Shown piece after piece: positions 27,600-36,173 of a DNA stretch of 64,000 nucleotides. Made by a program: the position numbers and the translations under genes. The stretch spans positions 1,488,001 through 1,552,000 of the forward strand of contig NZ_CP044065.1 of assembly GCF_008693385.1 (NCBI RefSeq), given 5' to 3'. Position 1 is the stretch's first letter. Each line of letters begins with the position of its first letter. This DNA is from Cupriavidus pauculus. Lineage in GTDB: Bacteria; Pseudomonadota; Gammaproteobacteria; Burkholderiales; Burkholderiaceae. The notes below the pieces were generated by a model. The model searched no databases, was not told where the DNA came from, and saw only the letters and a list, made by a program, of their open reading frames with translations.

Positions 27600-27628
27600 A
27601 TACTCTCTGCCTGAACAGCAGAGAGTAT
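27600..27628. promoter_or_regulatory. Perfect 11-bp hairpin before araC gene
   Basis: ATACTCTCTGC (27600-27610), loop CTGAACA, and GCAGAGAGTAT (27618-27628) form a perfect 11-bp stem. There is no U-run, so it is a poor intrinsic terminator; it lies 14 bp before the AraC start at 27643. It may act as a terminator hairpin for the autotransporter, an operator, or a translation-control stem. Confidence 0.5.
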
Positions 27629-27642
27629 TGGCCGGACGGCAG

Positions 27643-28548
27643 ATGGAAGAACAGGGTTCGAGTTGGGAGTTCTCCGCGCACATGCACGCGGAGGTCACGC
27701 AGACGATCGTCAGCCACGCGCTGCCTTACGCGCCCATCGGCATCTCGCGGGTCCGTAGCACGCGGCGCAACTCCGGCCTGACGGACCCGTACGAGCGCGA
27801 ACCCTCGTACCTCGTCGTCCTGCAACTGCGTCCGTTCGGCGAGCAGAACCTGTGGCTCGCCGGCCGGGCCGCGCCGCACGTGCCGTTCGACGCCGGGTCG
27901 CTGGCCATCTACGATCTCGAGCGCAACTGGGTGGCGGACCTCATCGGCGAGTACGACTGCATGCAGTTCTATATCCCGCAGTCCGCGCTCGACGAAACCG
28001 CGAACGATCTCGGCACCCGTCCCGTTCAGCGCCTGCACTGCCCGCCTCATCTGGCGACGCCCGATCCCGTCGTCCACCACCTGAGCCGGGCATTGCTGCC
28101 CGCGCTCGCGCATCCGGAGCAGGCCTCGACGCTGTTCGTCGATCATATGGCGCTCGCGCTGCGGGCCCATCTGGTCCAGTCGTACGGCGGCGTGCACGTG
28201 CCGTCACGCCGCGTCTACCCGGGCCTGTCGCCGTGGCAGGAGCGGACGGCGAAAGAGCTGATCCTGGCCAACCTCCACGGCGAGATCTCGCTCGACACGC
28301 TCGCGCGCGCCTGCCGGTTGTCCCGGGCGCACTTCGCCAAGGCCTTCCGCGCCTCCATGGGCATGCCGCCCCATCGCTGGATGGTGCTGCAGCGGGTCGA
28401 GCTGGCAAAGCACTACCTCGCCAGAGGGACGATGCCGCTTGGGGAGATCGCCCAGATGTGCGGTTTCGCCGACCAGAGCCATTTCACGCGGACGTTCGGA
28501 CGGGTCGTGGGCGCGGCGCCCGCGGCATGGCGGCGGGTCAATCGCTGA
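27643..28548 (+). CDS. AraC-family transcriptional regulator
   Basis: 301 residues from the ATG at 27643 (MEEQGSSWEFSAHMHAEVTQ); a TTG 15 bp upstream is a weaker choice. The C-terminal double HTH is clear: ISLDTLARACRLSRAHFAKA, then PLGEIAQMCGFADQSHFTRT and FGRVVGAAPAAWRR. The N-terminal domain (residues 1-180) is an AraC-type ligand or dimerisation domain without recognisable specificity. It precedes the aryl-polyene operon by about 400 bp on the same strand and is a candidate regulator of it or of the autotransporter. Confidence 0.88.
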   Translation: MEEQGSSWEFSAHMHAEVTQTIVSHALPYAPIGISRVRSTRRNSGLTDPYEREPSYLVVLQLRPFGEQNLWLAGRAAPHVPFDAGSLAIYDLERNWVADLIGEYDCMQFYIPQSALDETANDLGTRPVQRLHCPPHLATPDPVVHHLSRALLPALAHPEQASTLFVDHMALALRAHLVQSYGGVHVPSRRVYPGLSPWQERTAKELILANLHGEISLDTLARACRLSRAHFAKAFRASMGMPPHRWMVLQRVELAKHYLARGTMPLGEIAQMCGFADQSHFTRTFGRVVGAAPAAWRRVNR

Positions 28549-28954
28549 CATTTGCGCGGGCGATCGGAATTAACCCGAATGGAATAAATTGCGACCACAA
28601 ATCCAGTCGCAATGAAGTCGCAAAAACCCTAATTGTTGTCCACCCCACGCGAGTTGTAACGCCAGTCTACGTTGCGGGTGCGCCACTTCAACCCCCGTTC
28701 ATATTCATCGAACGTCGCTTATCTTCCGAATCGTCGGTGCCCTGTGAACGTTGGTGCATCGAGGGCTGGCGGTTTTCGTCATATTTAGACAAGCATTTTT
28801 GCCACAGTAACAACATTTTCGACTTTGGCACGGTGTCGATTGAGTAAAATGGCGCCCCACGCTTCCGCCATAACCCCTTGTTCCACCGTTATTTGCCGTT
28901 GATTCGCATCATGATTCGCTGCGGAAACCGTCCGTTCCAGGGGTGCCACCCACA
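28549..28954. promoter_or_regulatory. Promoter region of the aryl-polyene operon
   Basis: About 400 bp, clearly AT-richer than its surroundings and without a gene. TGCCACAGT (28800-28808) and ACTTTGGCA (28822-28830) form a 9-bp inverted repeat with one mismatch and a 13-bp spacer. TTGGCA (28825-28830) and TAAAAT (28845-28850) resemble promoter hexamers, but their spacing (14 bp) is short. This is the only sizeable gap before 19 tightly packed genes, so the main promoter should be here. Confidence 0.5.
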
Positions 28955-29704
28955 ATGACGCCGCAGTTCGCCATTCGCGGCTGGTCGGCATGGGCCGGCG
29001 GGCTGGATACCCCCGAGGCATGGCGCGCGTGGAGCCAGGCGCCGGTCCTGCCGCCGGCGGCCCCGCAGGTGCCGGCGCTCGCGGAAGTCGCGCCGATGCT
29101 GCGGCGGCGCGTGCCGCCGCTTGGGCGCGTGGCGCTCGCGCCCGTTTATGCCGTGGATGAAGCACGCGAGGTGGGCGAAGCAGGCCCCGTGCCGGCCGTC
29201 TTCTGTTCGCGGCACGGCGATACGCAACGGCTGGTGCCGATGCTGAACGAACTGGCGGCGGCAGCGCCGCTGTCGCCGACCGCGTTCGGCCTGTCCGTCC
29301 ACAACGCGATTGGCGCGATCCGCTCGATCGACCTGGCGGACCGCACCAACCTGCTCGCGCTTTCCGCGGGACGCGATACGGTGGAGACGGCGGTGTTCGA
29401 GTGCTGCAGCCTGCTGGCGGATGGCGCCGCCGAGGTGCTGCTGGCGTATTACGAAGCGCCGCTGGCCGCGCCCTACGCGCCGTTCGTGGACGAACCGGAG
29501 GCGTTGTACGCGTGGTGCTGGCGCCTTGCCCTGCCCGCCGAAGGCGAGCCGCACTACACGCTGGCGCCGACGGACGAGGCGCCGGTCGAAACGGCCTCAG
29601 GCCTGCCGCATGGGCTCGACGTGCTGCGGTTCGTGCTGGCCGGTGACGATTCGCTGACCCATCGCGGCGAAAACACGATGTGGAAGTGGAAATTTCATGA
29701 CTGA
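28955..29704 (+). CDS. apeC: Beta-ketoacyl synthase chain length factor, ApeC-like
   Basis: 249 residues of the beta-ketoacyl-synthase-like, N-terminal-type family (PF13723-like) that serves as chain length factor in aryl-polyene systems. Visible: FAIRGWSAWAGGLDTPEAWR, PAVFCSRHGDTQRLVPMLNE, SPTAFGLSVHNAIGAIRSID. It keeps the thiolase-like N-terminal fold but lacks the ketosynthase Cys-His-His set, as expected of a CLF that pairs with the active KS. It is the first gene of the operon; the ATG at 28955 follows GGGGTG. Its last 8 bp overlap the next gene. Confidence 0.85.
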   Translation: MTPQFAIRGWSAWAGGLDTPEAWRAWSQAPVLPPAAPQVPALAEVAPMLRRRVPPLGRVALAPVYAVDEAREVGEAGPVPAVFCSRHGDTQRLVPMLNELAAAAPLSPTAFGLSVHNAIGAIRSIDLADRTNLLALSAGRDTVETAVFECCSLLADGAAEVLLAYYEAPLAAPYAPFVDEPEALYAWCWRLALPAEGEPHYTLAPTDEAPVETASGLPHGLDVLRFVLAGDDSLTHRGENTMWKWKFHD

Positions 29705-30482
29705 GCATCTGATGCCGCTAGAACGTGCGTGGCGTACCTGTGCCACGGGCCTGTGCTTCTCCAGCTTCGGGCTCGGTGGACTGCTGCTGCGCGTGCTCGT
29801 GTTTCCGGTGCTCGCGCTGCTACCGTGGAGCGCCACGCGCCGCAAGCGCATCTGCAAGGATGTGGTGCATTACGCATTCCGGCTGTTCGTCTGGCTGATG
29901 TGCACGTCCGGCGTCATCCGCTGCGAAGTGCGCAATGCCGAGCGCCTGCGTCGGCAAGGCCTGCTGATCGTGGCCAACCATCCATCGCTCGTGGATGTGG
30001 TGCTGCTGATCGCGCTGACGCGCCGCACCGATTGCGTGGTCAAGGCCGCGCTGGCGGACAACCCGTTCACGCGCGGACCGGTCAGGGCGACGGGCTACGT
30101 GCTCAACGATTCGGGCGTGACGATGGTGCAGGGTTGCATCGACTCGCTGCGCGCGGGCAACAACCTGCTCATCTTCCCCGAGGGCACACGCACGCCCGCC
30201 GACGGCCAGATCCGGCTGCAGCGCGGCGTGGCGAACATCGCCGTGCGCGGCGGGTTCGATCTGACACCGGTGGTGATCCGTTGCGCGCCACCGCTGCTTC
30301 GCAAGGGCGACAAGTGGTATCGCGTCCCGGTGCGCCGGCCGCGGTTCGTGGTCGACGTGCAGGAGGATCTCGATCCCACTCAGTTTTTCGCCGCCGGCGC
30401 CGATGATGCAATGGCGGTGCGCGCCGTGACGCACGCACTGACAGAATATTTTTCCAGGGAGGTACGCCGTGGAGGCGCTTGA
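29697..30482 (+). CDS. Lysophospholipid acyltransferase-family protein, ApeD-like
   Basis: 261-residue PlsC-family acyltransferase. The catalytic NHxxxxD box is ANHPSLVDVVLL, and the glycerol-phosphate/acceptor motif is FPEGTRTPADG. One or two hydrophobic segments lie at residues 25-45 and 60-80. In aryl-polyene loci this enzyme is thought to attach the polyene acyl chain to a membrane-anchored acceptor. It overlaps the CLF gene by 8 bp and runs 14 bp into the first ACP gene. Confidence 0.88.
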   Translation: MTEHLMPLERAWRTCATGLCFSSFGLGGLLLRVLVFPVLALLPWSATRRKRICKDVVHYAFRLFVWLMCTSGVIRCEVRNAERLRRQGLLIVANHPSLVDVVLLIALTRRTDCVVKAALADNPFTRGPVRATGYVLNDSGVTMVQGCIDSLRAGNNLLIFPEGTRTPADGQIRLQRGVANIAVRGGFDLTPVVIRCAPPLLRKGDKWYRVPVRRPRFVVDVQEDLDPTQFFAAGADDAMAVRAVTHALTEYFSREVRRGGA

Positions 30483-30750
30483 ACAAGAAATCAAGGAACT
30501 GATCGTGACGTCGCTGGCGCTTGAGGAAGTCGCCCCGGCGGACATCGATACGCATGCACCATTGTTCATTGAAGGGCTCGGGCTCGATTCGATCGATGCG
30601 CTGGAACTGGGACTGGCGCTGCAGAAGCGTTTCGGCGTGACGATGAGCGGCGACAAGGACGAGGTCCGCGCGCGCTTCGCGAGCGTGGCGGCCCTTGCCG
30701 CCTTTGTGAGCGCCCATCGCAACGAACGCTCCGAGAGCCAGGCGGCCTGA
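30469..30750 (+). CDS. apeE: Acyl carrier protein, ApeE-like
   Basis: 93-residue ACP. GTG start with GGGAGGT 7 nt upstream, within the end of the acyltransferase gene. The phosphopantetheine site is GLGLDSIDALELG, Ser41. It carries growing chain or aryl starter as a thioester; the PPTase at 43263 should activate it. Confidence 0.9.
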   Translation: MEALEQEIKELIVTSLALEEVAPADIDTHAPLFIEGLGLDSIDALELGLALQKRFGVTMSGDKDEVRARFASVAALAAFVSAHRNERSESQAA

Positions 30751-30787
30751 ACCGCCCGGCACCCCCGACACTATCCAGCTGGCAGGC

Positions 30788-31057
30788 ATGGCCATGACTC
30801 ACGACGAAATCTTCGCGCGGATCTCCGCGGTGCTCCAGGACTCCTTCGAGATCGATGCGGACCGCATCCGACCCGACGCGCGCCTGTATGAAGACCTCGA
30901 CATCGACAGCATCGACGCGGTGGACCTTCTGGTGAAACTGAAACCGATGCTCGACAAGCCCCTGAAGCCCGAGCACTTCAAGTCCGTCCGTACCATTCAG
31001 GACGTGGTGGAAGCGCTTGCGCTGCTGATCGACTCCGATACTTCCGCGACGGCCTGA
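30788..31057 (+). CDS. apeF: Acyl carrier protein, ApeF-like
   Basis: 89-residue second ACP with site DLDIDSIDAVDL, Ser41. An internal ATG at 30794 is an alternative start. Two ACPs side by side are diagnostic of aryl-polyene loci, one probably holding the starter and the other the extender units. The stop overlaps the next gene as TGATG. Confidence 0.9.
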   Translation: MAMTHDEIFARISAVLQDSFEIDADRIRPDARLYEDLDIDSIDAVDLLVKLKPMLDKPLKPEHFKSVRTIQDVVEALALLIDSDTSATA

Positions 31058-31617
31058 TGTCGTGGCGCAAGATCGGCCTGGTAGCGATGACGCTCTGCTA
31101 CCCGGTTGTCGTCTATGTGGGGCTCCAGTACTGGCCGCCCCGCATCGTGGCGCTCTTCCTGATCGCCATGCTGGTGCTGCGCCTCGCCACCGGCAGGCAG
31201 GCCGGCGCGCGCGCGATGGCGCTGGCCGCCGGCGCCGTGGCGCTCGTGGTGTTCGCCTCGGGCGACGCGATGCCGCTCAAGCTCTATCCCGTCTTTATCA
31301 ATGCGCTGATGCTCGCGCTCTTCGGCTGGAGCCTGTGGCATCCGCCGACCGTGGTCGAACGTATCGCACGTCTGCGGGAACCGGATTTGCCGCCGGCCGG
31401 CGTGGCCTACACGCGCAAGGTCACGGTTGCGTGGTGCGTGTTCTTCTGCTGCAACGGCGCCATGGCGCTGCTGACTGCGCTGTTTGCCGATGACGCCACG
31501 TGGGCGCTCTATAACGGCGCGATCGCCTATGTGCTGATCGGCACCATGTTCGGTGGCGAGTGGCTCGTGCGGCGCCGCGTCATGGCGGGGAACGGGCAAA
31601 GGAATGGACATGCCTGA
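31057..31617 (+). CDS. Polytopic membrane protein of the APE locus
   Basis: 186 residues with about five hydrophobic segments (LVAMTLCYPVVVYVGLQYW, IVALFLIAMLVLRLA, MALAAGAVALVVFASG, VAWCVFFCCNGAMALLTALF, AIAYVLIGTMFGGEWLV). It corresponds to the COG4648-type membrane protein found between the ACPs and the ligase in aryl-polyene clusters (ApeG position). Function is unknown; membrane assembly of the synthase or export are possibilities. Confidence 0.8.
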   Translation: MSWRKIGLVAMTLCYPVVVYVGLQYWPPRIVALFLIAMLVLRLATGRQAGARAMALAAGAVALVVFASGDAMPLKLYPVFINALMLALFGWSLWHPPTVVERIARLREPDLPPAGVAYTRKVTVAWCVFFCCNGAMALLTALFADDATWALYNGAIAYVLIGTMFGGEWLVRRRVMAGNGQRNGHA

Positions 31618-33370
31618 GGTGCGAACGACGGACGGCGCGTGGCGCGGTGTGCGCGGCGCGATGGGCGCGCTCGCACGGCGGACCGCTCACGGCCACGCGC
31701 AAGACCCGACGCAAGACCCGACGCAAGACCCGACGCAATCCGCCTCGCTCCTCGCGAGCACGGCCGCGTGGCGCGCGGTATTCGCCGCGGCGCCGGGCCG
31801 CCGGTGGGCCCTGTACATCGAGTCGCCGCAAGAATTTGCCGCGGCCCTGTTCGGCGCATGGCACGCAGGCAAGCACGTCGTACTGCCGGGCGACCTCCGC
31901 GCCGATACGCTCGATGCGCTGCGCGCGCATACCGATGGCTGGGCCGGCGAGATGCCGGGCGGCCTTGTGCCCTCCCCCTCGACGGCGTCGCCGGCATATG
32001 GCTACCCCCCGCTGGACTGGCCCCCGCTGCCCGAGGACGCGGGCATCACGCTGTTTACGTCGGGCTCCACCGGCACGCCGACCGCGATCGAGAAGCGGCT
32101 TGCACAGCTGGACGCCGAGACGGCCACGCTGCAAGCCGCATTCGGCGCGCGCCTCGCCGCCGACGCGCAAGTGCTCGCCACCGTTTCGCATCAGCATATC
32201 TATGGGCTGCTGTTCTGCGTGCTGTGGCCGCTTGCCGCGGGCAGGCCGCTGCCCGATGACCGATTGGCGTTCAACGAGGAACTCGTGACGCGCTGCGGTG
32301 CGATGCCGCGGACGGCCGTGCTTGTCACGAGCCCCGCCCATCTGCGCCGGTTGCCCGAAGGGCTCGACTGGGGACCCGTGCGCGAGCGCGTCGGCGCGGT
32401 GTTCTCTTCCGGCGGGCCACTGCCGCCCGCCGCGGCCGACGACGCGCTGCGGCAACTGGGCCAGTCGCCGATCGAAGTCTTCGGCAGTTCCGAGACCGGC
32501 GGCATCGCGTGGCGCCAGCGCGCCGCGCATGGCGACCGCTGGGCGCCGCTGCCGGGCGTCGCATGGCGCATCGAGGAGCGCTTCCTCGCGGTACGTTCTC
32601 CGCATCTGCCCGACGACGGCTGGTACGTCTGCCCGGACCTCGCCTACGCCGACGCGGACGACAGCTTCGTGCTGCAGGGCCGCGCCGATCGCGTCGCGAA
32701 GATCGAGGAAAAGCGTATCTCGCTGACCGCCATCGAGCAGGCGCTCGTGGCATCTCCATGGGTACGCGACGCGCGCGTGCTGCTGATGGACCTGCCCGTC
32801 GGCACGCGCGTGGCCGCGGCACTTGCATTGACCGACGAAGGCGATGCCGCGCTGGCGGAACGCGGCCGCGCGGCATGGATTGCCGCGCTCAAGGCATCGC
32901 TGGCCGGCAGCGTCGACCCGCTCGCCGTGCCGCGCCGCTGGCATGCCACGCGCGACGACCTGCCCGCCAATACCCAGGGCAAGACGACCGACGCCGCGTT
33001 GCGGGACCTGTTCCGGCAGACGCTGCCGTCCGTGACCTGGATCGAACGCGAACCCTGCAAGGCCGCGGCGATGCTCGACGTGCATGCGCATCTGGCCGTG
33101 TTCGACGGGCACTTTCCCGGCGCGCCGATCGTGCCCGGTGTCGCCCAGGTCGACTGGGTCATGACACTGGCCCCGCAGGCGCTGCCCGTGCCGTCGCGCA
33201 CCGCGTTCATGCGGCTCGACGTGCTGAAGTTCCAGGGCATCATTCGCCCGGGCATGCAGGTACGGATGGACCTCGAATGGCATGCGGACAAGCATGCGCT
33301 GGCCTTCCGCCTGACCTCCGACGCGGGCCCGCACGCGAGCGGGCGCGTCGCATTCCGGAGCCCCGCATGA
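31610..33370 (+). CDS. Acyl-ACP ligase fused to dehydratase (ApeH-ApeI)
   Basis: 586 residues. The ATG at 31610 sits 6-7 nt after AAAGGA and overlaps the previous stop. The first part is an ANL-family adenylating ligase: TLFTSGSTGTPTAIEK (P-loop), FGSSETGGIAWR, LQGRADRVAKIEEKRISLTA. The last 110 residues are a hotdog dehydratase (LAVFDGHFPGAPIVPGVAQV, His in FDGHFPG). So the starter ligase and the second 3-hydroxyacyl-ACP dehydratase of aryl-polyene biosynthesis are one polypeptide here. The N-terminal region has an in-frame repeat (QDPT three times). Confidence 0.88.
   Translation: MPEVRTTDGAWRGVRGAMGALARRTAHGHAQDPTQDPTQDPTQSASLLASTAAWRAVFAAAPGRRWALYIESPQEFAAALFGAWHAGKHVVLPGDLRADTLDALRAHTDGWAGEMPGGLVPSPSTASPAYGYPPLDWPPLPEDAGITLFTSGSTGTPTAIEKRLAQLDAETATLQAAFGARLAADAQVLATVSHQHIYGLLFCVLWPLAAGRPLPDDRLAFNEELVTRCGAMPRTAVLVTSPAHLRRLPEGLDWGPVRERVGAVFSSGGPLPPAAADDALRQLGQSPIEVFGSSETGGIAWRQRAAHGDRWAPLPGVAWRIEERFLAVRSPHLPDDGWYVCPDLAYADADDSFVLQGRADRVAKIEEKRISLTAIEQALVASPWVRDARVLLMDLPVGTRVAAALALTDEGDAALAERGRAAWIAALKASLAGSVDPLAVPRRWHATRDDLPANTQGKTTDAALRDLFRQTLPSVTWIEREPCKAAAMLDVHAHLAVFDGHFPGAPIVPGVAQVDWVMTLAPQALPVPSRTAFMRLDVLKFQGIIRPGMQVRMDLEWHADKHALAFRLTSDAGPHASGRVAFRSPA
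31700..31735. repeat. Three 12-bp units in the ligase gene
   Basis: Three exact copies of CAAGACCCGACG encode QDPT-QDPT-QDPT in the poorly conserved N-terminus of the ligase-dehydratase. Confidence 0.85.
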
Positions 33371-34119
33371 CCGCCGCAGCCGACTTCCGCCCCGTGGTGC
33401 TGGTGCCCGTGTACAACCACGAACGCGCGATCGGTGCGATGGTCGATGCCATCCTCGCGCATCCCGTGCCGTGCCTGCTGATCGACGATGGCAGCAGCGC
33501 ATCCTGCGCGGCGGTGCTGCGCGACCTCGCGGCACGCGCCGACGGCCGTGTGACGCTGATTCGCCTCCCGCGCAACCAGGGCAAGGGCGCGGCCGTGATG
33601 GCAGGCTTCGATGCCGCATGGCAGGCGGGCTATACGCACGCCCTGCAGATCGACGCCGATGGCCAGCACGATGCCGACTGCATTCCGGCGTTCTTCGACC
33701 TCGCGCGGCGCCACCCCGAGGCGATCGTATGCGGCACGCCGCTCTACGACGCATCGGTGCCGCGCGGACGGCTGATCGGCCGGTATGTCACGCACGTCTG
33801 GGTCTGGGTGCATACGCTCTCTTTCGCCATCCGCGATTCGATGTGCGGGCTGCGTGTCTATCCGCTTGCCGCGGTGGTGCCGCTCACGCGCACGACGCGC
33901 ATCGGCCCGCGCATGGAGTTCGACACCGAGGTGCTCGTGCATCTGGTGTGGCGCGGCATCTCCGTGCTGAATATCGCCACGCCCGTGACCTATCCGAGCG
34001 ATGGCGTTTCGCACTTCCGCATGTGGCGCGACAACGTGCGCATCTCGTGGATGCATACGCGACTGTTCTTCGGCATGCTCGGCAGGCTGCCGATGCTGCT
34101 CGCGCGCAAGCTCGCCTGA
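33367..34119 (+). CDS. Family 2 glycosyltransferase
   Basis: 250 residues starting at an ATG that overlaps the previous stop (ATGA). GT-A features: VVLVPVYNHERAIGAMVDAI, LLIDDGSS (first Asp motif), QIDADGQHD (DxD-like metal site). A C-terminal hydrophobic stretch follows (MLGRLPMLLARKLA). In aryl-polyene loci a glycosyltransferase domain is linked with an acyltransferase (ApeJ position); here the two are separate adjacent genes. It probably builds or modifies the glycolipid anchor of the polyene. Confidence 0.88.
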   Translation: MTAAADFRPVVLVPVYNHERAIGAMVDAILAHPVPCLLIDDGSSASCAAVLRDLAARADGRVTLIRLPRNQGKGAAVMAGFDAAWQAGYTHALQIDADGQHDADCIPAFFDLARRHPEAIVCGTPLYDASVPRGRLIGRYVTHVWVWVHTLSFAIRDSMCGLRVYPLAAVVPLTRTTRIGPRMEFDTEVLVHLVWRGISVLNIATPVTYPSDGVSHFRMWRDNVRISWMHTRLFFGMLGRLPMLLARKLA

Positions 34120-34138
34120 GCACACGGAGACGACGGCC

Positions 34139-35101
34139 ATGCGATCCCTTGCCCCCGACAACCTCGCTGCCTCGCGGGATGGCGCGCGCCATTGGAGCCG
34201 CATTGGGGAAGCGACGTGCGTATGGGGTATCTGGTGGCTCTATGCCGTGCATCGCGTGCTGGGCCGCTCGGTCTTCCGCGTGGCCCTCTATCCGGTGGTG
34301 ATGTACTACTGGCTGGCACGGCCGGTGGCGCGACGCGCGTCGCTGGACTATCTGCGCCGGCTGCATCGGACTGCGGGCGACCACGTCGTACCCGGGGCGC
34401 GGCATACGTTGCGGCACCTGTACGCGTTCGCCGAGACGCTGCTCGACAAGCTGCTGGCCATCAGCGGCCGCTATCCGTTCGAGAACGTCGCGCGCGAAGG
34501 GGTCGAGGTGCTCGAGCGCCAGCTGGACACCGGGCGTGGCGGCATCATCGTCACCGCGCATATGGGGTGCCTCGAACTCTGCCGCGCGCTCGCGCAGAAG
34601 CGCGCGGGACTGCGGCTGACCGTGCTCGTGCACACCGCGCATGCGCAGCGGTTCAACCGCATGCTGTCGCGGCTCGATGCCGACAGCACGCTGCAGTTGC
34701 TGCAGATCGACGACATCACGCCGGCGACCGCGCAGCAACTGGCCGATCGTGTGAACGCGGGCGAGTTTGTGGCCATCGCGGGCGATCGTATTCCCGTCCA
34801 CGGTGGACGCACGGTCACCGTGCCGTTTCTCGGCGCGCCCGCGCAGTTTCCGATCGGTCCATACGTGCTGGCCGCGCTGCTCGACTGCCCGTTGTTCGCG
34901 ATGGGATGCATCCGGCAGGGCGACGGCCATCTGCTCCGCTTTACCGAACTGGCGCGCGAAGTGGCCCTGCCCCGCGCGCGGCGCACCGAAGCCCTGGCCC
35001 ATCATGCGAGCGCCTATGCCGCATGGCTGGAGGGGCTGCTGGTGCAGTCGCCATACGACTGGTTCAACTTCTACGACTTCTGGGCAAGCCCGAACCCATG
35101 A
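34139..35101 (+). CDS. LpxL/HtrB-like acyltransferase
   Basis: 320 residues of the lipid A late-acyltransferase superfamily. The HxxxxD/E-type box is TAHMGCLELCRAL, preceded by GGIIVTAHMG, and a second block is AIAGDRIPVHGGRTVTVPFL. An N-terminal hydrophobic stretch (VWGIWWLYAVHRVLG) anchors it in the inner membrane. Probably transfers an acyl chain to the glycolipid carrier of the aryl polyene. Its stop overlaps the thioesterase start as ATGA. Confidence 0.87.
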   Translation: MRSLAPDNLAASRDGARHWSRIGEATCVWGIWWLYAVHRVLGRSVFRVALYPVVMYYWLARPVARRASLDYLRRLHRTAGDHVVPGARHTLRHLYAFAETLLDKLLAISGRYPFENVAREGVEVLERQLDTGRGGIIVTAHMGCLELCRALAQKRAGLRLTVLVHTAHAQRFNRMLSRLDADSTLQLLQIDDITPATAQQLADRVNAGEFVAIAGDRIPVHGGRTVTVPFLGAPAQFPIGPYVLAALLDCPLFAMGCIRQGDGHLLRFTELAREVALPRARRTEALAHHASAYAAWLEGLLVQSPYDWFNFYDFWASPNP

Positions 35102-35514
35102 ACCCAGTACTGAGTCACGACATTACGCTGAGCCCCGCGTTCCACGACCTCGATCCGATGAACGTGGTGTGGCACGGCAACTATGCCCGCTACGTCGAGC
35201 TGGCGCGTACCGCCCTGCTCCAGAAGTTCGGGTATGACTACCCCGCCATGCGCGACTCGGGCTATGCATGGCCCGTGGTCGACCTGCGTCTGCGCTATGT
35301 GCGGCCGATCGTCTATGGCCAGAGCGTCACGGTTCGCGCGACGATCGTCGAATGGGAGCATCGGCTCAAGATCGATTACCTGCTGCGCGATGCCGCCACG
35401 GGCGAGCGCCTGACCAAGGGCTACTCGGTGCAGGTCGCCGTCGATATGCAGACCGGCGAGATGTGCTACGAGTGCCCGCCGGTGCTGTGGGAGCGGCTGG
35501 GAGTGAAGCCATGA
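35098..35514 (+). CDS. Hotdog acyl thioesterase, ApeK-like
   Basis: 138-residue 4-hydroxybenzoyl-CoA thioesterase-family protein: HDLDPMNVVWHGNYARYVEL holds the catalytic Asp, LRLRYVRPIVYGQSVTVRA is the hotdog helix-strand. It would hydrolyse acyl-ACP or acyl-CoA, either off-loading the polyene or clearing stalled chains. ATGA overlaps at both ends. Confidence 0.9.
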   Translation: MNPVLSHDITLSPAFHDLDPMNVVWHGNYARYVELARTALLQKFGYDYPAMRDSGYAWPVVDLRLRYVRPIVYGQSVTVRATIVEWEHRLKIDYLLRDAATGERLTKGYSVQVAVDMQTGEMCYECPPVLWERLGVKP

Positions 35515-36173
35515 GCCGGATCGTCGACCGCCGCGCGATCGTGCTGGCGATGACCGCGTGCGTTGCTTTCGCGGGGACGGGCACGCTCGCCGTGGCAGCG
35601 GAGAAGACGTCCGGAAAAGGCCCCGACACGCTGCACGACATCACCGCGCGGCTCTCGGATGCACCGGTCATTCGCGGCCGCTTCGAGCAACGGCGGCAGT
35701 TGGCGGGATTCGCCACGCCCCTCGTATCGAAGGGCGACTTCGTGCTCGCGCGCGAGCACGGGCTCGCGTGGACCACGCGCGAACCGGTGGCGTCGAGCCT
35801 CGTCGTCACCCCGACGCAGCTCGTCGTGCGCGGTGCCGATGGACAGGTGCAGCAGCGCATGGCGGCCGACAATCAGCCCGCAATGCGGATTCTGGGCGAA
35901 TCGATGGTCGCGCTGCTGCGCGGCGACTTTTCGTCGCTGCTGCCGCGCTTCAGTGTGGACGCGCGCAAGACGGGCAAGGACGGCTGGGCCTTGACGCTCA
36001 CGCCGACGGATGCGGGAATCCGCCGCGCGTTCACGCGCATCGACCTGTCCGGCGACCGCTTCGTGCGCAGCATCCGCATGGATGAGGCCGGCGGCGATAC
36101 CACGCAGATCCGGCTGATCGATCCCACCGCGTCACCGCAACTTTCCGCGGCGGAGGCACAGCGTTTTGAGTAA
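35511..36173 (+). CDS. LolA-like outer-membrane lipoprotein carrier protein
   Basis: 220 residues with a signal peptide (IVLAMTACVAFAGTGTLAVA) followed by a LolA-type fold: IRGRFEQRRQLAGFATPLVS, GDFVLAREHGLAWTT, ALTLTPTDAGIRRAFTRIDL. LolA proteins ferry lipidated cargo across the periplasm; a dedicated copy in this locus probably moves the lipid-linked polyene toward the outer membrane. It is coupled to the MMPL exporter (8-bp overlap). Confidence 0.87.
   Translation: MSRIVDRRAIVLAMTACVAFAGTGTLAVAAEKTSGKGPDTLHDITARLSDAPVIRGRFEQRRQLAGFATPLVSKGDFVLAREHGLAWTTREPVASSLVVTPTQLVVRGADGQVQQRMAADNQPAMRILGESMVALLRGDFSSLLPRFSVDARKTGKDGWALTLTPTDAGIRRAFTRIDLSGDRFVRSIRMDEAGGDTTQIRLIDPTASPQLSAAEAQRFE

Noticed and set aside
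24088..28197. 1369-residue open frame antisense to the autotransporter and AraC genes
   Set aside because: Its product is Arg- and Ala-rich low-complexity sequence with no domain, a by-product of GC-rich codon use on the other strand; the plus strand shows clear domains throughout.
31580..33754. 724-residue minus-strand frame under the ligase-dehydratase
   Set aside because: No recognisable domain; ANL and hotdog motifs are clear on the opposite strand.
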